Counted from the stretch's first letter, positions 9,057-19,309 are shown. The stretch: 64,000 nt of DNA from CALDTK01 sp963837005 (GCA_963837005.1 CAWIMC010000001.1:1364001-1428000), one strand, 5' to 3'. Made by a program: numbers and translations. Notes: generated by a model not told the origin, from the sequence alone.

Positions 9057-9402
9057 GCGCTTCGCTAATTGGGCGCTTCGCTAATTGGGCGCTTCGCTAA
9101 TTGGGCGCTTCGCTAATTGGGCGCTTCGCTAATTGGGCGCTTCGCTAATTGGGCGCTTCGCTAGGTGGGCGCTTCGCTAGGTGGGCGCTTCGCTAATTGG
9201 GCGCTTCGCTAATTGGGCGCTTCGCTAATTGGGCGCTTCGCTAATTGGGCGGCTGCGCTAATTGGGCGGCTGCGCTAATTGGGCGCTTCGCTGATTGGGC
9301 GCTTCGCTGATTGGGCGCTTCGCTAGTTGGGCGCTTCGCTAGTTGGGCGCTACGCTAATTGGGCGCTACGCTAATTGGGCGCTTCGCTAATTGGGCGCTT
9401 CC
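9057..9402. repeat. 16-bp tandem array, 21 units plus a partial, GNA mini-hairpins
   Basis: Units of GCGCTTCGCTAATTGG repeat 21 times; two units are 17 bases. On the minus strand each unit reads GC-GAA-GC, a known ultra-stable DNA mini-hairpin. Unit variants change only the middle loop base or the spacer: GCGTAGC at 9347 and 9363, GCGCAGC at 9249 and 9266. This keeps the GNA loop. It starts six bases after the Rieske stop. Confidence 0.95.
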
Positions 9403-9440
9403 ATCGTGCCGTGAGGACGTTGCACGAGTCCATCGTACAG

Positions 9441-9586
9441 CCCAATTAGGCCGAAGGTCGCCCAATTAGGCCGAAGGCCGCCCAACTAGGCCGTAGGCCG
9501 CCCACTAGGCCGAAGGCCGCCCATCTAGGCCGAAGGCCGCCCATCTAGGCCAAAGGCCGCCCATCTAGGCCAAAGGCCGCCCATCC
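9441..9586. repeat. 20-bp tandem array in opposite orientation, 7 units
   Basis: Units of about 20 bases (one of 19), typified by CCCAATTAGGCCGAAGGCCG. Each contains GGCC-GAA-GGCC, a 4-bp stem with a GAA loop on the plus strand; loops GTA and AAA also occur. The array ends in AGCAAGCGAAGC just before the end of the TonB receptor gene. Together with the array at 9057 it forms two facing blocks separated by about 40 bases. Confidence 0.93.
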
Positions 9587-9608
9587 AGCAAGCGAAGCTT
9601 CCGCCCGC

Positions 9609-12311
9609 CTAAAATTCCCCGCCCCCCTCGCTGCGCTGATCGTTGTTGTCGATCTTCGACCGACGCCCACTCTGCCGATTCTCCTTGAGCTGCCCGAAGC
9701 GATAGCTGGCACTCAGTCCGAAGGAACGGAACAAGATCGAGAATTCGTTTTCCTGCCGAAAGCCCTCGCCGGAGAGCTCGTTGGGGAAGCGCTTAAACTT
9801 CGCGAACGGCTCCACGATCCGAATGCCGACGCGCCACCGGTCTTCCATGAGTTTCTTCTGCGCGCCGATACTCCAGATGCTGAAGCTCGCGCGTTGCCCC
9901 TGGATCGATTGCTCGGGCGCGCGGTAGAAGCCGAAGCCCTCGACGACGAGCTTTTGCGGAAGCTCGATCGTGAAGGAGCCGTTGAAGTTGTACTGCCACA
10001 CGTTGCGCTCTAGGCCCTCGAGGTTGCCGGCGCCAATGAGCGTGAGCTGCTCGACGTTGACCCCGCCGCGCAGCTTGATGATCTTGGCGATGGTGAAGCT
10101 CGCGAATACATTGGCCCCGTAAGAGCCGGTATTGCCGAGGTTGATCGGGAAGGTGCGCGTGATACCAGATGAATCCACCTCGATGAACTGGCTGATGAGC
10201 CCACTCGTCTGCCGATAGAAGACGCTTCCGTTGAGAAAGCCGCCGCCGATGCGCGTGTTGCCTGTCAATTCTACCTGGTCGGAGACCTCGGGCTCGAGTT
10301 CGGGATTGCCGAAATTGATGACCCGCGGGTCGACCTGATCGATAAACGGGTTGACATCCCCGAGGCCCGGACGCCTGATGCGCCGGGAGTAGCCGAGGCG
10401 CACGTTGGACGACTGGTTGATCTTGTACTGTGCGCTAGCGCTCGGGAGGTAATTGCCGTAATCGTTGCTGAAGGCCGGGATGGTATCGGTACGCTCGAGT
10501 TCGCCGCCGATGAGGGTGGCCTCGTAGCGCAGGCCCGCCACGGCGCTCCACTTATCGGAGAAGGTATTGCGCAACGACAGGTAGCCAGCATACACATCCT
10601 GTTGGTAGTCAAACACGTTGCTGCGCCGCTGGTCCAGGAGGTAGTCCTCGGCCGAATTGTCGCGGTTGAGGTACTCGAAGTCGGAGGTGATGTCGCGCAG
10701 GATGCCCTGGGCCCCCGTTTCTAAGAAGAGCTTGTCGGTGAGTGGGGCTTGATAGTCGGCCTGGAGGGTGTACTCGAGGTTGAGGCCCTCGTTGTTTCCG
10801 ATTTCGTCGCGATCTCCGAAGTTGCCCTCGGTCGAGTTTTGCACGAGCGTATAGTCTGAGTTGCGCGTCGAAGCCCCGACCTGAAAGGCAATGTTGAGTT
10901 CGTGCTGCTCGCCTTTGAACTTGCGCTTATAGTCGGTCGTCCAGTCGTAGTTGATGCCGGGGTTGAAGCTCTCGCGCCGCGAATCGTAGCGCTGGAAGAT
11001 GTCCTCGGACGGAGACGACAGGATGGACACGTTGTCGCTCTCATTGTTGCGCTGGCGGCCGTTGACGCGCAGGCTGGTAGTAAGCGAGTTGAAGGCGTTG
11101 ATGTCGTAAAAGGCGCCGATGTTACCGTTGAGTCCAACCCAGTTGCCGGTACCGGCACCCTGCTGGTCGAGGGTGCGCAGGCCGCCGCTGCGGAGGGTAT
11201 CAACGCGTAGAAACGAAGTATTCGACTCGCGGGGCCAGCTGAAGCGCGACCCGAAGCCCCCATTGACCCCGAAACGGCCTTTCGTGTAGGCCATGTTGAG
11301 GCTAGCGTTGTTGGAGCGTGTCCCGACGCTCGCGTCGGCGTTACCGGTGAAGCCTTTGAGCCCGCCGCGCTTGGTAATGATATTGATGATGCCGGCCGTG
11401 CCCTCGCCCTGGTAGCGGGCGCCCGGGCTGGTGATGACCTCGACCTTCTCGATCTGATCGGCCGGCATAGCCTGCAATGCCTCACCTACCGACCCAGCAA
11501 ACATCGTCGACGGGCGACCATTGATGAGGATCTGGATTTGGGTGCTGCCGCGCAAGGACACGTTGCCGTCGATGTCAACGGTGAGCAAGGGTACGCGCCG
11601 CAGCACGTCCGAGCCGTCGCCGCCCTGGTTGACGACGTCCTGGCTGGCGTTGTAGACGATTTTGTCGACGCGGTTTTCGATCAGGGCGGCCTCCCCGGTC
11701 ACGACGATCTGCTCGAGCATCGCCGCAGAGGTTCCGAGCTCCACATTGGCGAGCTTGACGTCCGGTTGTTTTCCCGAAAGGGTGATGCCCTCTATTTTGG
11801 TCGTCTCGTAACCGATAAAGCTGGCTTCGATAAAATACTCCCCCAGGGCTACCTCTTTGAATACAAAACGACCTTCCTCGTCGGTGATGGTCCCGTCCAT
11901 CTGTGTCGGTTGGCCTGGCGTCGCACCAGCGGTAGGCGGACCTCCGGGGCGTCCGCCTTGCATCCGTTGTCGCGCTTCGGCGAGCTCGGCATCGGTGGGC
12001 GCGCGGCCGAGGCGTTGCGTCATACGCTCGACGATCATCGCTTGCCGGGCGCTATCGCCCATCTCCTGGCCGCGTCCATTGGTGCGACCACCGGGTGGGG
12101 GCATAGGTGAGCCAGGCCGCTTGAGGACGAGGGTCGCAAACTCTACGGGCTCGCCAGTGGCAGCGTCGATCACCTGACCGCCGATACTCCCTGTGATGCC
12201 GGGGGCACTCCCGCCCCAGGTTCCGCCTGGGCGTTGAGCAAAAAGGGTGGCGACGGGCAGCGAAAGCAGCAGAAGTGCAGCCAGCCGTAGCATGGGGTAG
12301 ACTTGGCGCAT
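9609..12311 (-). CDS. TonB-dependent receptor, outer membrane beta-barrel family
   Basis: About 900-residue outer membrane receptor. Signal peptide (LRLAALLLLSLPVATLFAQ), CarboxypepD_reg-like domain (GSIGGQVIDAATGEPVEFATL), split by a Gly/Pro-rich insertion of about 90 residues, then a plug domain (IVVTGEAALIENRVDK, QILINGRPSTMF, IEKVEVITSPGARYQGEG-TAGIINII) and a C-terminal barrel ending in an Asn/Arg-rich tail. It belongs to the SusC-unlike outer_membrane_beta-barrel_3 type; the substrate is unknown and no SusD or ABC partner is adjacent. I place the start at MRQVYPMLRL; the ATG of MLRLAALL at 12293 is equally good. Confidence 0.88.
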   Translation of the reverse strand: MRQVYPMLRLAALLLLSLPVATLFAQRPGGTWGGSAPGITGSIGGQVIDAATGEPVEFATLVLKRPGSPMPPPGGRTNGRGQEMGDSARQAMIVERMTQRLGRAPTDAELAEARQRMQGGRPGGPPTAGATPGQPTQMDGTITDEEGRFVFKEVALGEYFIEASFIGYETTKIEGITLSGKQPDVKLANVELGTSAAMLEQIVVTGEAALIENRVDKIVYNASQDVVNQGGDGSDVLRRVPLLTVDIDGNVSLRGSTQIQILINGRPSTMFAGSVGEALQAMPADQIEKVEVITSPGARYQGEGTAGIINIITKRGGLKGFTGNADASVGTRSNNASLNMAYTKGRFGVNGGFGSRFSWPRESNTSFLRVDTLRSGGLRTLDQQGAGTGNWVGLNGNIGAFYDINAFNSLTTSLRVNGRQRNNESDNVSILSSPSEDIFQRYDSRRESFNPGINYDWTTDYKRKFKGEQHELNIAFQVGASTRNSDYTLVQNSTEGNFGDRDEIGNNEGLNLEYTLQADYQAPLTDKLFLETGAQGILRDITSDFEYLNRDNSAEDYLLDQRRSNVFDYQQDVYAGYLSLRNTFSDKWSAVAGLRYEATLIGGELERTDTIPAFSNDYGNYLPSASAQYKINQSSNVRLGYSRRIRRPGLGDVNPFIDQVDPRVINFGNPELEPEVSDQVELTGNTRIGGGFLNGSVFYRQTSGLISQFIEVDSSGITRTFPINLGNTGSYGANVFASFTIAKIIKLRGGVNVEQLTLIGAGNLEGLERNVWQYNFNGSFTIELPQKLVVEGFGFYRAPEQSIQGQRASFSIWSIGAQKKLMEDRWRVGIRIVEPFAKFKRFPNELSGEGFRQENEFSILFRSFGLSASYRFGQLKENRQSGRRSKIDNNDQRSEGGGEF
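11768..11782 (+). repeat. Dispersed hairpin, stem CCC/GGG, loop GAAA
   Basis: Compensatory stem change. Inside the first TonB receptor gene. Confidence 0.8.
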
Positions 12312-12462
12312 AGACGGAGGAAAGAAGAGCAACGGTGACGTTTGGGAAATCGAAAGGTTTATTACCGTTCTGACAAAAAAGGGCGATAGCCAAATGTCCT
12401 ATATGAAGGGTAGTCCTTACCCCCCTTGGTGGAGTAACGCCACGGTGAGCGAAAGGTGCAGC

Positions 12463-12470
12463 TACCTTTG
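12463..12470 (+). promoter_or_regulatory. TAnnTTTG promoter box
   Basis: TACCTTTG fits the Bacteroidota -7 consensus and lies 31 bases before the ATG of the Crp/Fnr-type gene. The matching -33 element is not clear. Confidence 0.4.
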
Positions 12471-12500
12471 CTTACCAGCCAAAATCACAAGCCCCCCCTC

Positions 12501-13085
12501 ATGGATCGTCTCATTTTCCTTGAACGAATACAAGCCTATGCCTCGCTCCCGACAGTATGTGTAGCCGCCCTCAACACCGTTCTCTCTAGGCGCGAGGTCG
12601 AGGAAGGCGAGAGCTTACCCGAACGCACCGGCGCACGTCGCGAGCTCACTATGATCGCCTCCGGGATTGCGCGAGTCTACGTTACGACCCACGACGGCCG
12701 CGACGTAACACAGTACTTCGCGCGCGCCGAGGAATTTATACTCGCCAACTTCGACGGGGATCGGGCCGTGACCGAGCGCATCGAAGCCGTGACCGACCTC
12801 ACTTACGTAAGCATACCGTACGCTCAGCTCGAGACCCTGATGAGCCAGTATGTCGCGCTCGCGGTTTTCTTCGCGCACATGCTCCGCGAGCGATCCTTGC
12901 GGGCACGCGACCGCGCAGGTCGCCGCTCCCGCAGCGAAGATGCCGAGACCTATGAGAGCTTTTTGCGGACGTACCCCGGACTCGAAGCGGAGGTGCCGAC
13001 GGTGCACATCGCGAGCTATTTAGGGATGACGCCAGGGGAGTACATGCGCGTCCGGCAGCGGTACCGGGAGCGTTCGTTGATGTAG
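12501..13085 (+). CDS. Crp/Fnr-family transcriptional regulator
   Basis: Cyclic-nucleotide-binding-like regulator of about 195 residues. The cNMP fold is visible in ESLPERTGARRELTMIASG, ARVYVTTHDGRDVTQYFA and EEFILANFDGDRAV; the C-terminal helix-turn-helix is shorter than classic Crp (VPTVHIASYLGMTPGEYMRVRQRY). This architecture is abundant in the phylum and typically controls a neighbouring gene. I chose the ATG of MDRLIFLERIQ because the upstream residues are not conserved-looking. It is divergent from the TonB receptor. Confidence 0.85.
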   Translation: MDRLIFLERIQAYASLPTVCVAALNTVLSRREVEEGESLPERTGARRELTMIASGIARVYVTTHDGRDVTQYFARAEEFILANFDGDRAVTERIEAVTDLTYVSIPYAQLETLMSQYVALAVFFAHMLRERSLRARDRAGRRSRSEDAETYESFLRTYPGLEAEVPTVHIASYLGMTPGEYMRVRQRYRERSLM

Positions 13086-13133
13086 GGATCTGTTCGTTCC
13101 ACGTCAGACACGGCACACAGCATTATACGTTCT

Positions 13134-13841
13134 ATGCACAAACTCGACACCACTTGCATCAGGGTCATTGGCTTCGACGCGGACGATACACTTTGGCACA
13201 ATGAGATGATTTTTCGAGATGCAGAGACGGAGATCGCGAAGCTGCTACAGAGTTTCGAGGTCGAGCACATCATCCTCCGGCAGATGTACGCTATGGAGAT
13301 GCGGAACCTCGACGCCTACGGCTACGGAATCAAGGGTTTTACCTTGAGTATGCTCGAACTCGTCTCTGGAGTGACGGGCGGTACGGCTTCCGCCAAAACT
13401 TACGATGCCATCATCGGGATCGGGAAGCGGATGCTGGCCGAGCCAGTCCGCCTCATCGACGGCGTCCGCGAAACGATCGAAGCGCTGTCGACCTCCGATA
13501 AACGCCTCGTCGTTATCACCAAGGGCGACCTCCTCGACCAGGAGCGCAAACTGGCACGCAGTGGTCTTGCCGAAGCCTTTCACCACGTCGAGGTGGTGAG
13601 CAACAAGACGCCAGCCGACTACCGTCGGGCCCTACACCGGATGGGGATCGCTGCTGAGCAGTTTCTGATGATCGGCAATTCGCTCAAGTCCGACGTCCTG
13701 CCCTTGCTCGAGCTCGGTGCCCAGGCCGTCCACGTCCCCTACGCCGTCACCTGGGACCACGAAGTGGCGACACCCGAAGCGCACCACGCCTACGTCGAGC
13801 TTACGCACCTAAGGGATCTAATCGATTTGCTCAAGGTATAG
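13134..13841 (+). CDS. HAD-family phosphatase
   Basis: Haloacid dehalogenase-type hydrolase of 235 residues, cytoplasmic. Motif I FDADDTLWHNE (nucleophile and acid/base Asp), motif II LVVITKGD, motif III Lys in SNKTPADYRRAL and motif IV IGNSLKSDVLP are all present. It resembles YjjG-like nucleotidases and phosphoglycolate phosphatase-like proteins; the substrate cannot be read from sequence. Residues ASAKT are encoded by a dispersed hairpin copy. Confidence 0.88.
   Translation: MHKLDTTCIRVIGFDADDTLWHNEMIFRDAETEIAKLLQSFEVEHIILRQMYAMEMRNLDAYGYGIKGFTLSMLELVSGVTGGTASAKTYDAIIGIGKRMLAEPVRLIDGVRETIEALSTSDKRLVVITKGDLLDQERKLARSGLAEAFHHVEVVSNKTPADYRRALHRMGIAAEQFLMIGNSLKSDVLPLLELGAQAVHVPYAVTWDHEVATPEAHHAYVELTHLRDLIDLLKV
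13385..13399 (-). repeat. Dispersed hairpin, stem GGC/GCC, loop GGAA
   Basis: Inside the HAD gene. Confidence 0.85.
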
Positions 13842-14028
13842 TTTTACTGCGGATGGTATCCTCTGGCACGAGTCCGCCGACTTTAGGATGGACAGCGCAA
13901 TGCTTCGCCGCGTTGCTGAGTCTTTGACTGACTACGCTTACAGCCCTTCACCGTAGCGGAAGCGGCCTACCGGGATTTAGCTTCGAGGCCTGCCAGGAGG
14001 TAAAGCTTTATCGACACCTGCCGACACG
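13842..14028. other. Intergenic, convergent, no gene seen
   Basis: Region between the HAD gene and the 3' end of the phosphatase-family gene. I see no convincing gene and no strong terminator. Confidence 0.3.
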
Positions 14029-14883
14029 TCAATCGGCGAGGTGCAGTACTGCCAGCACCGGCAGGTGATCCGATATCCAGCGCCCCCCACGATGACGCCG
14101 GTCGTCAATGTGCACAGTGGAAGCAATTTTGAAACCTCGCGTAAATACGTAATCGATGCGCCGCGACGGCCACTCATCGAGCTTAAAGCCATTAAACGTT
14201 CCTTCGGGACCGTAGAAATGTAGGGCGTGGGTATGTGTATCCGTCAAGTGAGCAGCTAGTTTCTGCATGGGCGCAGTCCTTGGCTCGAGATTGAAGTCCC
14301 CAGTGAGAATGATGCGTCCCCTCGGACCGACAACCCGGCTGATGGTCTCGATGATGAGGTCTGCCGACTCCTGGCGCGCCAGCTCCCCGACGTGATCGAA
14401 GTGCGTGTTGAACACCCACACCGTGTCGCGCGTCCAACGGTCTACAAAGCTACCGTAGGTGCACACTCTCGGGTACGCGGCGTCCCAGCCCTTTCCAGGC
14501 GTTTCGGGTTTTGGCGAAAGCCAGACCGTGCGCTCCGCGAGCAGCGCAAATCGGGTCGTGTCGTAGTAGATCGCCGAGAACTCCCCACCGCGCTCACCAT
14601 CGTCGCGCCCCACGCCGATGTAAGCGAAGTTGACCAGCGCGCTATCGAGGTAGTCCACTTGTTGCGGCAGCGCCTCCTGCACCCCGAGAAAGTGCGGCTG
14701 GTAGTGCTGGATGAGTTGGGCGACGTCGGGTTTGCGCGCGTCCCAGGCGTCTTCGCCGTCGCTCGCGAGCGAGAGCCGGAGGTTGTAGCTCATCACGGAG
14801 ATGGATTGGGCTGTCGCCAAAACCGATGAGCTGCTCAAGCACGAGAGGGTAAGGACAAACTGGAGGAATGCGACGCGTAGCAT
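14029..14883 (-). CDS. Secreted endonuclease/exonuclease/phosphatase-family protein
   Basis: Exported member of the EEP superfamily (DNase I-like fold), 285 residues. Signal peptide with AxA site (SSSVLATAQ). Motifs in order: VMSYNLRLSLASDGEDAW (metal-site Asn), FLGVQEALPQQVDYL (metal Glu), FNTHFDHVGELAR (catalytic His), ILTGDFNLEPRT (Asp/Asn) and WISDHLPVLAVLHL (terminal Asp-His). It could act on nucleic acids, sphingomyelin or phosphoinositides. The start is ATG at 14883, directly before the signal; longer frames run into tandem repeats and are spurious. Confidence 0.88.
   Translation of the reverse strand: MLRVAFLQFVLTLSCLSSSSVLATAQSISVMSYNLRLSLASDGEDAWDARKPDVAQLIQHYQPHFLGVQEALPQQVDYLDSALVNFAYIGVGRDDGERGGEFSAIYYDTTRFALLAERTVWLSPKPETPGKGWDAAYPRVCTYGSFVDRWTRDTVWVFNTHFDHVGELARQESADLIIETISRVVGPRGRIILTGDFNLEPRTAPMQKLAAHLTDTHTHALHFYGPEGTFNGFKLDEWPSRRIDYVFTRGFKIASTVHIDDRRHRGGRWISDHLPVLAVLHLAD
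14508..14522 (+). repeat. Dispersed hairpin, stem GGC/GCC, loop GAAA
   Basis: Inside the phosphatase-family gene, read as LSPKP. Confidence 0.85.
14809..14823 (-). repeat. Dispersed hairpin, stem GGC/GCC, loop GACA
   Basis: Loop still GNNA. Encodes VLATA at the signal peptidase site. Confidence 0.7.
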
Positions 14884-14935
14884 GGTGGCAAGGTCGGGTA
14901 GGATGCGACTCCTGACGCTAATATTATCATACTGC

Positions 14936-15322
14936 CGCTCGACGTGACGCATGACGTGCCGTGTTTGCCTGGCTCTGCCAGGTCCACAGCAGTCACGATA
15001 GGCCCGGCGAGCGATCCCGGCACCTGGCAGAGCCAGGCAAACACCGCTGTGCATACCGCTCGACGTGACGCATGACGTGCCGTGTTTGCCTGGCTCTGCC
15101 AGGTCCACAGCAGTCACGATAGGCCCGGCGAGCGTCCCCGGCACCTGGCAGAGCCAGGCAAACACCGCTGTGCATACCGCTCGACGTGACGCATGACGTG
15201 CCGTGTTTGCCTGACTCTGCCAGGTCCACAGCAGTCACGACAGGCCCGGCGAGCGTCCCCGGCACCTGGCAGAGCCAGGCAAACACCGCTGTGCGTACCG
15301 CTCGACGTGACGCGTGACGTGC
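14936..15322. repeat. Three 121-bp tandem repeats, each with a 23-bp inverted repeat
   Basis: Units start at 14936, 15057 and 15178, exactly 121 bases apart, with a partial fourth from 15299. Each has 23-base arms (GTGTTTGCCTGGCTCTGCCAGGT and its complement) around a spacer of about 38 bases. The copies differ at only a few bases, one of which (CTGACTCTG) breaks the stem in unit 3. It lies upstream of the phosphatase-family gene. Confidence 0.93.
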
Positions 15323-15372
15323 CCAACTAGCGTAGCGCCCATCTAGCGTAGCGCCCATCTAGCAAGCCAAGC
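15322..15372. repeat. Short 16-bp array with GTA triloop hairpins
   Basis: Two and a half units of CCCATCTAGCGTAGCG, the reverse-oriented relative of the arrays at 9.1-9.6 kb, ending in AGCAAGCCAAGCGAGCGCC just after the atpG stop. Each carries GC-GTA-GC. Confidence 0.75.
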
Positions 15373-15386
15373 GAGCGCCCTCATAC

Positions 15387-16286
15387 CTACCCTTCCAGCG
15401 CCGCAGCGCCCCCGACGATCTCCGCCAGTTCGCTCGTGATCACCTCTTGGCGAGCCTTGTTGTAGGTGATCTTGAGTTCCTTCAAGATCTCGTCGGCATT
15501 GTCGGTGGCCTTGTCCATCGCCGTCATCCTGGCCCCGTGCTCACCAGCCGCCACGTCGAGGACGTAGCTGTGGAAGGTAGTTTGCAGGATGGTCGGCACG
15601 AGGTACTCCAGCAACTCCTCCTTGCTAGGCTCGAAGATATAATCGGCACGATTGACGACTGCACCACTGCTATCCGCTTCGATTTTCTCTACCGGAAGGA
15701 ATTGCACGGCCTCCGGGAACTGCATCGCAGCGTTGCGAAAGCGCGAATACACTACTTCAACGTGGTCTATGCTGCCGTCGCGGTAGCCGTCCATCAAGAA
15801 CTGGCTCACCTGCGCCACATTGTCAAAGCTCGCGTCGCCGTTAACGGCTATGAACTGCCGAATCTGCGGTACCTGCGGAAAGCGTTTCTTGAAGAAGTCG
15901 CCACCCTTCTTACCGATTGGGAGGATGCTGAGCTTACCGGATGCCAAAGCAGACGCAAATGGCTCGCGGGCAAGCAACTCCAGTCCGAGCTTTCCGATGT
16001 TGGTGTTGAACGCACCGGCCAAGCCACGATCAGAGGTCACCACGACGAGAATTGCGTGCTGAACGGGTCGCGCTACGCCGTAGGCGCTGCCGGCTTCCCC
16101 GTCGAGGTTCGACAGGATGTTGCGGAGCATCTCGCGCAGCTTCGTGGCGTACGGTCGAACCTCCTGGATGGCTTGTTGAGCACGCCGGAGCTTCGCTGCC
16201 GAGACCATTTTCATGGCCTTCGTGATCTGCTGGGTGTTCTTCACCGAGGAGATCCGATCGCGTACTTCTTTTAGTCCTCCGGCCAT
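15387..16286 (-). CDS. atpG: F1Fo ATP synthase gamma subunit
   Basis: Central stalk subunit of the F1 motor, 299 residues, last gene of this atp operon. The N-terminal helix LKEVRDRISSVKNTQQITKAMKMVSAAK and the C-terminal SYVLDVAAGEHGARMTAMDKATDNADE helix, which form the coiled-coil shaft, are both intact; VTSDRGLAGAFNTNI lies between. atpD and atpC are not downstream, as is usual in Bacteroidota, where they sit elsewhere. No frame break. Confidence 0.97.
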   Translation of the reverse strand: MAGGLKEVRDRISSVKNTQQITKAMKMVSAAKLRRAQQAIQEVRPYATKLREMLRNILSNLDGEAGSAYGVARPVQHAILVVVTSDRGLAGAFNTNIGKLGLELLAREPFASALASGKLSILPIGKKGGDFFKKRFPQVPQIRQFIAVNGDASFDNVAQVSQFLMDGYRDGSIDHVEVVYSRFRNAAMQFPEAVQFLPVEKIEADSSGAVVNRADYIFEPSKEELLEYLVPTILQTTFHSYVLDVAAGEHGARMTAMDKATDNADEILKELKITYNKARQEVITSELAEIVGGAAALEG

Positions 16287-16296
16287 GTGGGGGGTA

Positions 16297-16482
16297 AGTT
16301 TTCAGTTCTCGGTTCTCAGTTCTCAGTTCCCGTCATGTGGCACGGCTAGCGTGTCTGAAGGGTTAGATGGCTTAAGACGGGAACTTTAGGTTTTTGGCGA
16401 TATGCCTGTTTGCTCCTCAAGTCCTGTTTCACGTCACCCGCGGCAGCGCAACTGAGAACTGAGAACTGTCAACTGAGAACTC
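16297..16482. repeat. Inverted AACTGAGAACTG repeats between atpA and atpG
   Basis: Blocks of repeated CAGTTCTCAGTTC at 16300-16330 and its complement at 16449-16481 face each other across about 120 bases. Inside lies a degenerate copy of the dispersed hairpin. The blocks could fold into a long stem in the atpA-atpG message and alter the amount of gamma made (inference). Confidence 0.7.
16390..16406 (+). repeat. Degenerate dispersed hairpin, stem GGC/GCC, loop GATAT
   Basis: Five T and a five-base loop; between atpA and atpG. Confidence 0.5.
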
Positions 16483-16484
16483 GA

Positions 16485-18069
<1,585 letters not shown>

Positions 18070-18114
18070 GGGGTTTGTTTGACTTGTAACGCTGGGGGTG
18101 TCGAAGGACGGAGC

Positions 18115-18678
18115 CTAGCGAATATTTGGAAGGTAAAGGTTGCCCGTGAACTCCTTACGGAGCGTATCGAGCTGAGATTTGGCACTCGCGTCGTAGAGGC
18201 GATCCCCGACTTCGACCACGAAGCCGCCGATGAGGCTTGAATCGATGACGCGCTCCAATTCGATGTGGTCACTGGCCAGCCCTTCGGTAGTGAGCTTGGC
18301 CTTGATGCGATCGACGGCGGCATCGGTGAGCGGCGCAGCACTCGTAATCTTGACGGTGCTGATGTTACGCTCCTTGCGGAACAGTGCCATGAACGCCTCC
18401 GCGATCTCGGGCAGGGCCTCCTCACGCCCCTTGTCGGTCACGATTTGAATAAAGGCCTTGGTGATCTTGTGATAGCCCGTGAAAAGCTGATCGAAGACCT
18501 TCATCTTCTTATCGCCCGAGACGACGGGGCTGGCCATGAGGTTGCGGAGGTCCTCGTTCTTGGAGGACAACGCCAGGTGACGGACGTCCGTGGTGACGGC
18601 GTCAATCTCGCCCTGGTCGCGGGCGAGGTCGAGGAGCGACTTCGCGTAGGGCGTCGCGATGCGGGTTGCGGCGCTCAT
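18115..18678 (-). CDS. atpH: F1Fo ATP synthase delta subunit
   Basis: Peripheral-stalk subunit that links F1 to the b subunits, 187 residues. The helical N-terminal domain (RIATPYAKSLLDLARDQGEID) and the C-terminal KLGSKLIGG-like stretch (IDSSLIGGFVVEVGDRLYDAS) fit the family. It lies 2 bases from atpF, so the two are probably translationally coupled. Confidence 0.95.
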   Translation of the reverse strand: MSAATRIATPYAKSLLDLARDQGEIDAVTTDVRHLALSSKNEDLRNLMASPVVSGDKKMKVFDQLFTGYHKITKAFIQIVTDKGREEALPEIAEAFMALFRKERNISTVKITSAAPLTDAAVDRIKAKLTTEGLASDHIELERVIDSSLIGGFVVEVGDRLYDASAKSQLDTLRKEFTGNLYLPNIR

Positions 18679-18680
18679 GC

Positions 18681-19193
18681 TTAGTTGAAGTTAATCTCGT
18701 CGATGAGGGTATCGGCGTACCTGACCTGCGCCTGCGGGTCGGCGAGTTGGTTGCGCATGACCTTTTGAGCCACATCAATCGCGAGCTGGCCAGCCTGATT
18801 TTTTACATCGGTGATGGCGGCGAGCTTGATGCTCTCGATGTCGGACTTGGCGTCTTGCAGAAGGCGCGCCCGCAAGACATCTGCCTCGGCGCGTGCCTCC
18901 CGGATGATTTGTTCTTTGGCCTCCTTGGCCTCGCGGAGCATCATGGTGCGCTCCTCTTGCTGGGCCTTGAGAGCGAGTTGGTTTTCGTCACGTATGCGGG
19001 CCATCTCCGCGCGGGCGCGTTCGGCCTCGGCGAGGGCGTTCCCGATGGAGGTCTCGCGCTCCTTGAGAGCGTTGGCGATCGGCTTGAAGGTAAAACGCCC
19101 CAGAATAAGCCAAGTGATCAGGAAGATGACGAGTGCCCAGAAGACCATCCCGATGGTGGGTGCGATCAGCGGATTAGCAGCGAGCAGGATCAT
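18681..19193 (-). CDS. atpF: F1Fo ATP synthase b subunit
   Basis: Peripheral stalk subunit of 170 residues. One N-terminal membrane helix (TIGMVFWALVIFLITWLILG) is followed by a long charged, heptad-like helix rich in Ala, Glu and Arg (AEAERARAEMARIRDENQ). Normal length. Between atpE and atpF there is an unusually long gap of about 185 bases holding a hairpin and two dispersed elements. Confidence 0.95.
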   Translation of the reverse strand: MILLAANPLIAPTIGMVFWALVIFLITWLILGRFTFKPIANALKERETSIGNALAEAERARAEMARIRDENQLALKAQQEERTMMLREAKEAKEQIIREARAEADVLRARLLQDAKSDIESIKLAAITDVKNQAGQLAIDVAQKVMRNQLADPQAQVRYADTLIDEINFN

Positions 19194-19248
19194 GCGGTGC
19201 GGTAATTAGTACGGGTAGGCTTATGCTTTGCGTAAGCTCAGGGAAGTC

Positions 19249-19263
19249 GGCTTTCGCCAAAAC
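19249..19263 (-). repeat. Dispersed hairpin, stem GGC/GCC, loop GAAA
   Basis: Between atpE and atpF. Confidence 0.85.
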
Positions 19264-19309
19264 GAGCTGGCGCAGTGCCGCCCGGTTCGTGGTAGGAGAG
19301 AAAATAGTA

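Noticed and set aside
9057..9586. CRISPR array
   Set aside because: Units are 16-20 bases and contiguous; there are no unique spacers and no cas genes nearby.
14936..15322. Coding frames running through the 121-bp repeats upstream of the phosphatase-family gene
   Set aside because: They exist only because the repeat length and composition leave frames open; the product is low-complexity and the real signal peptide starts at 14883.
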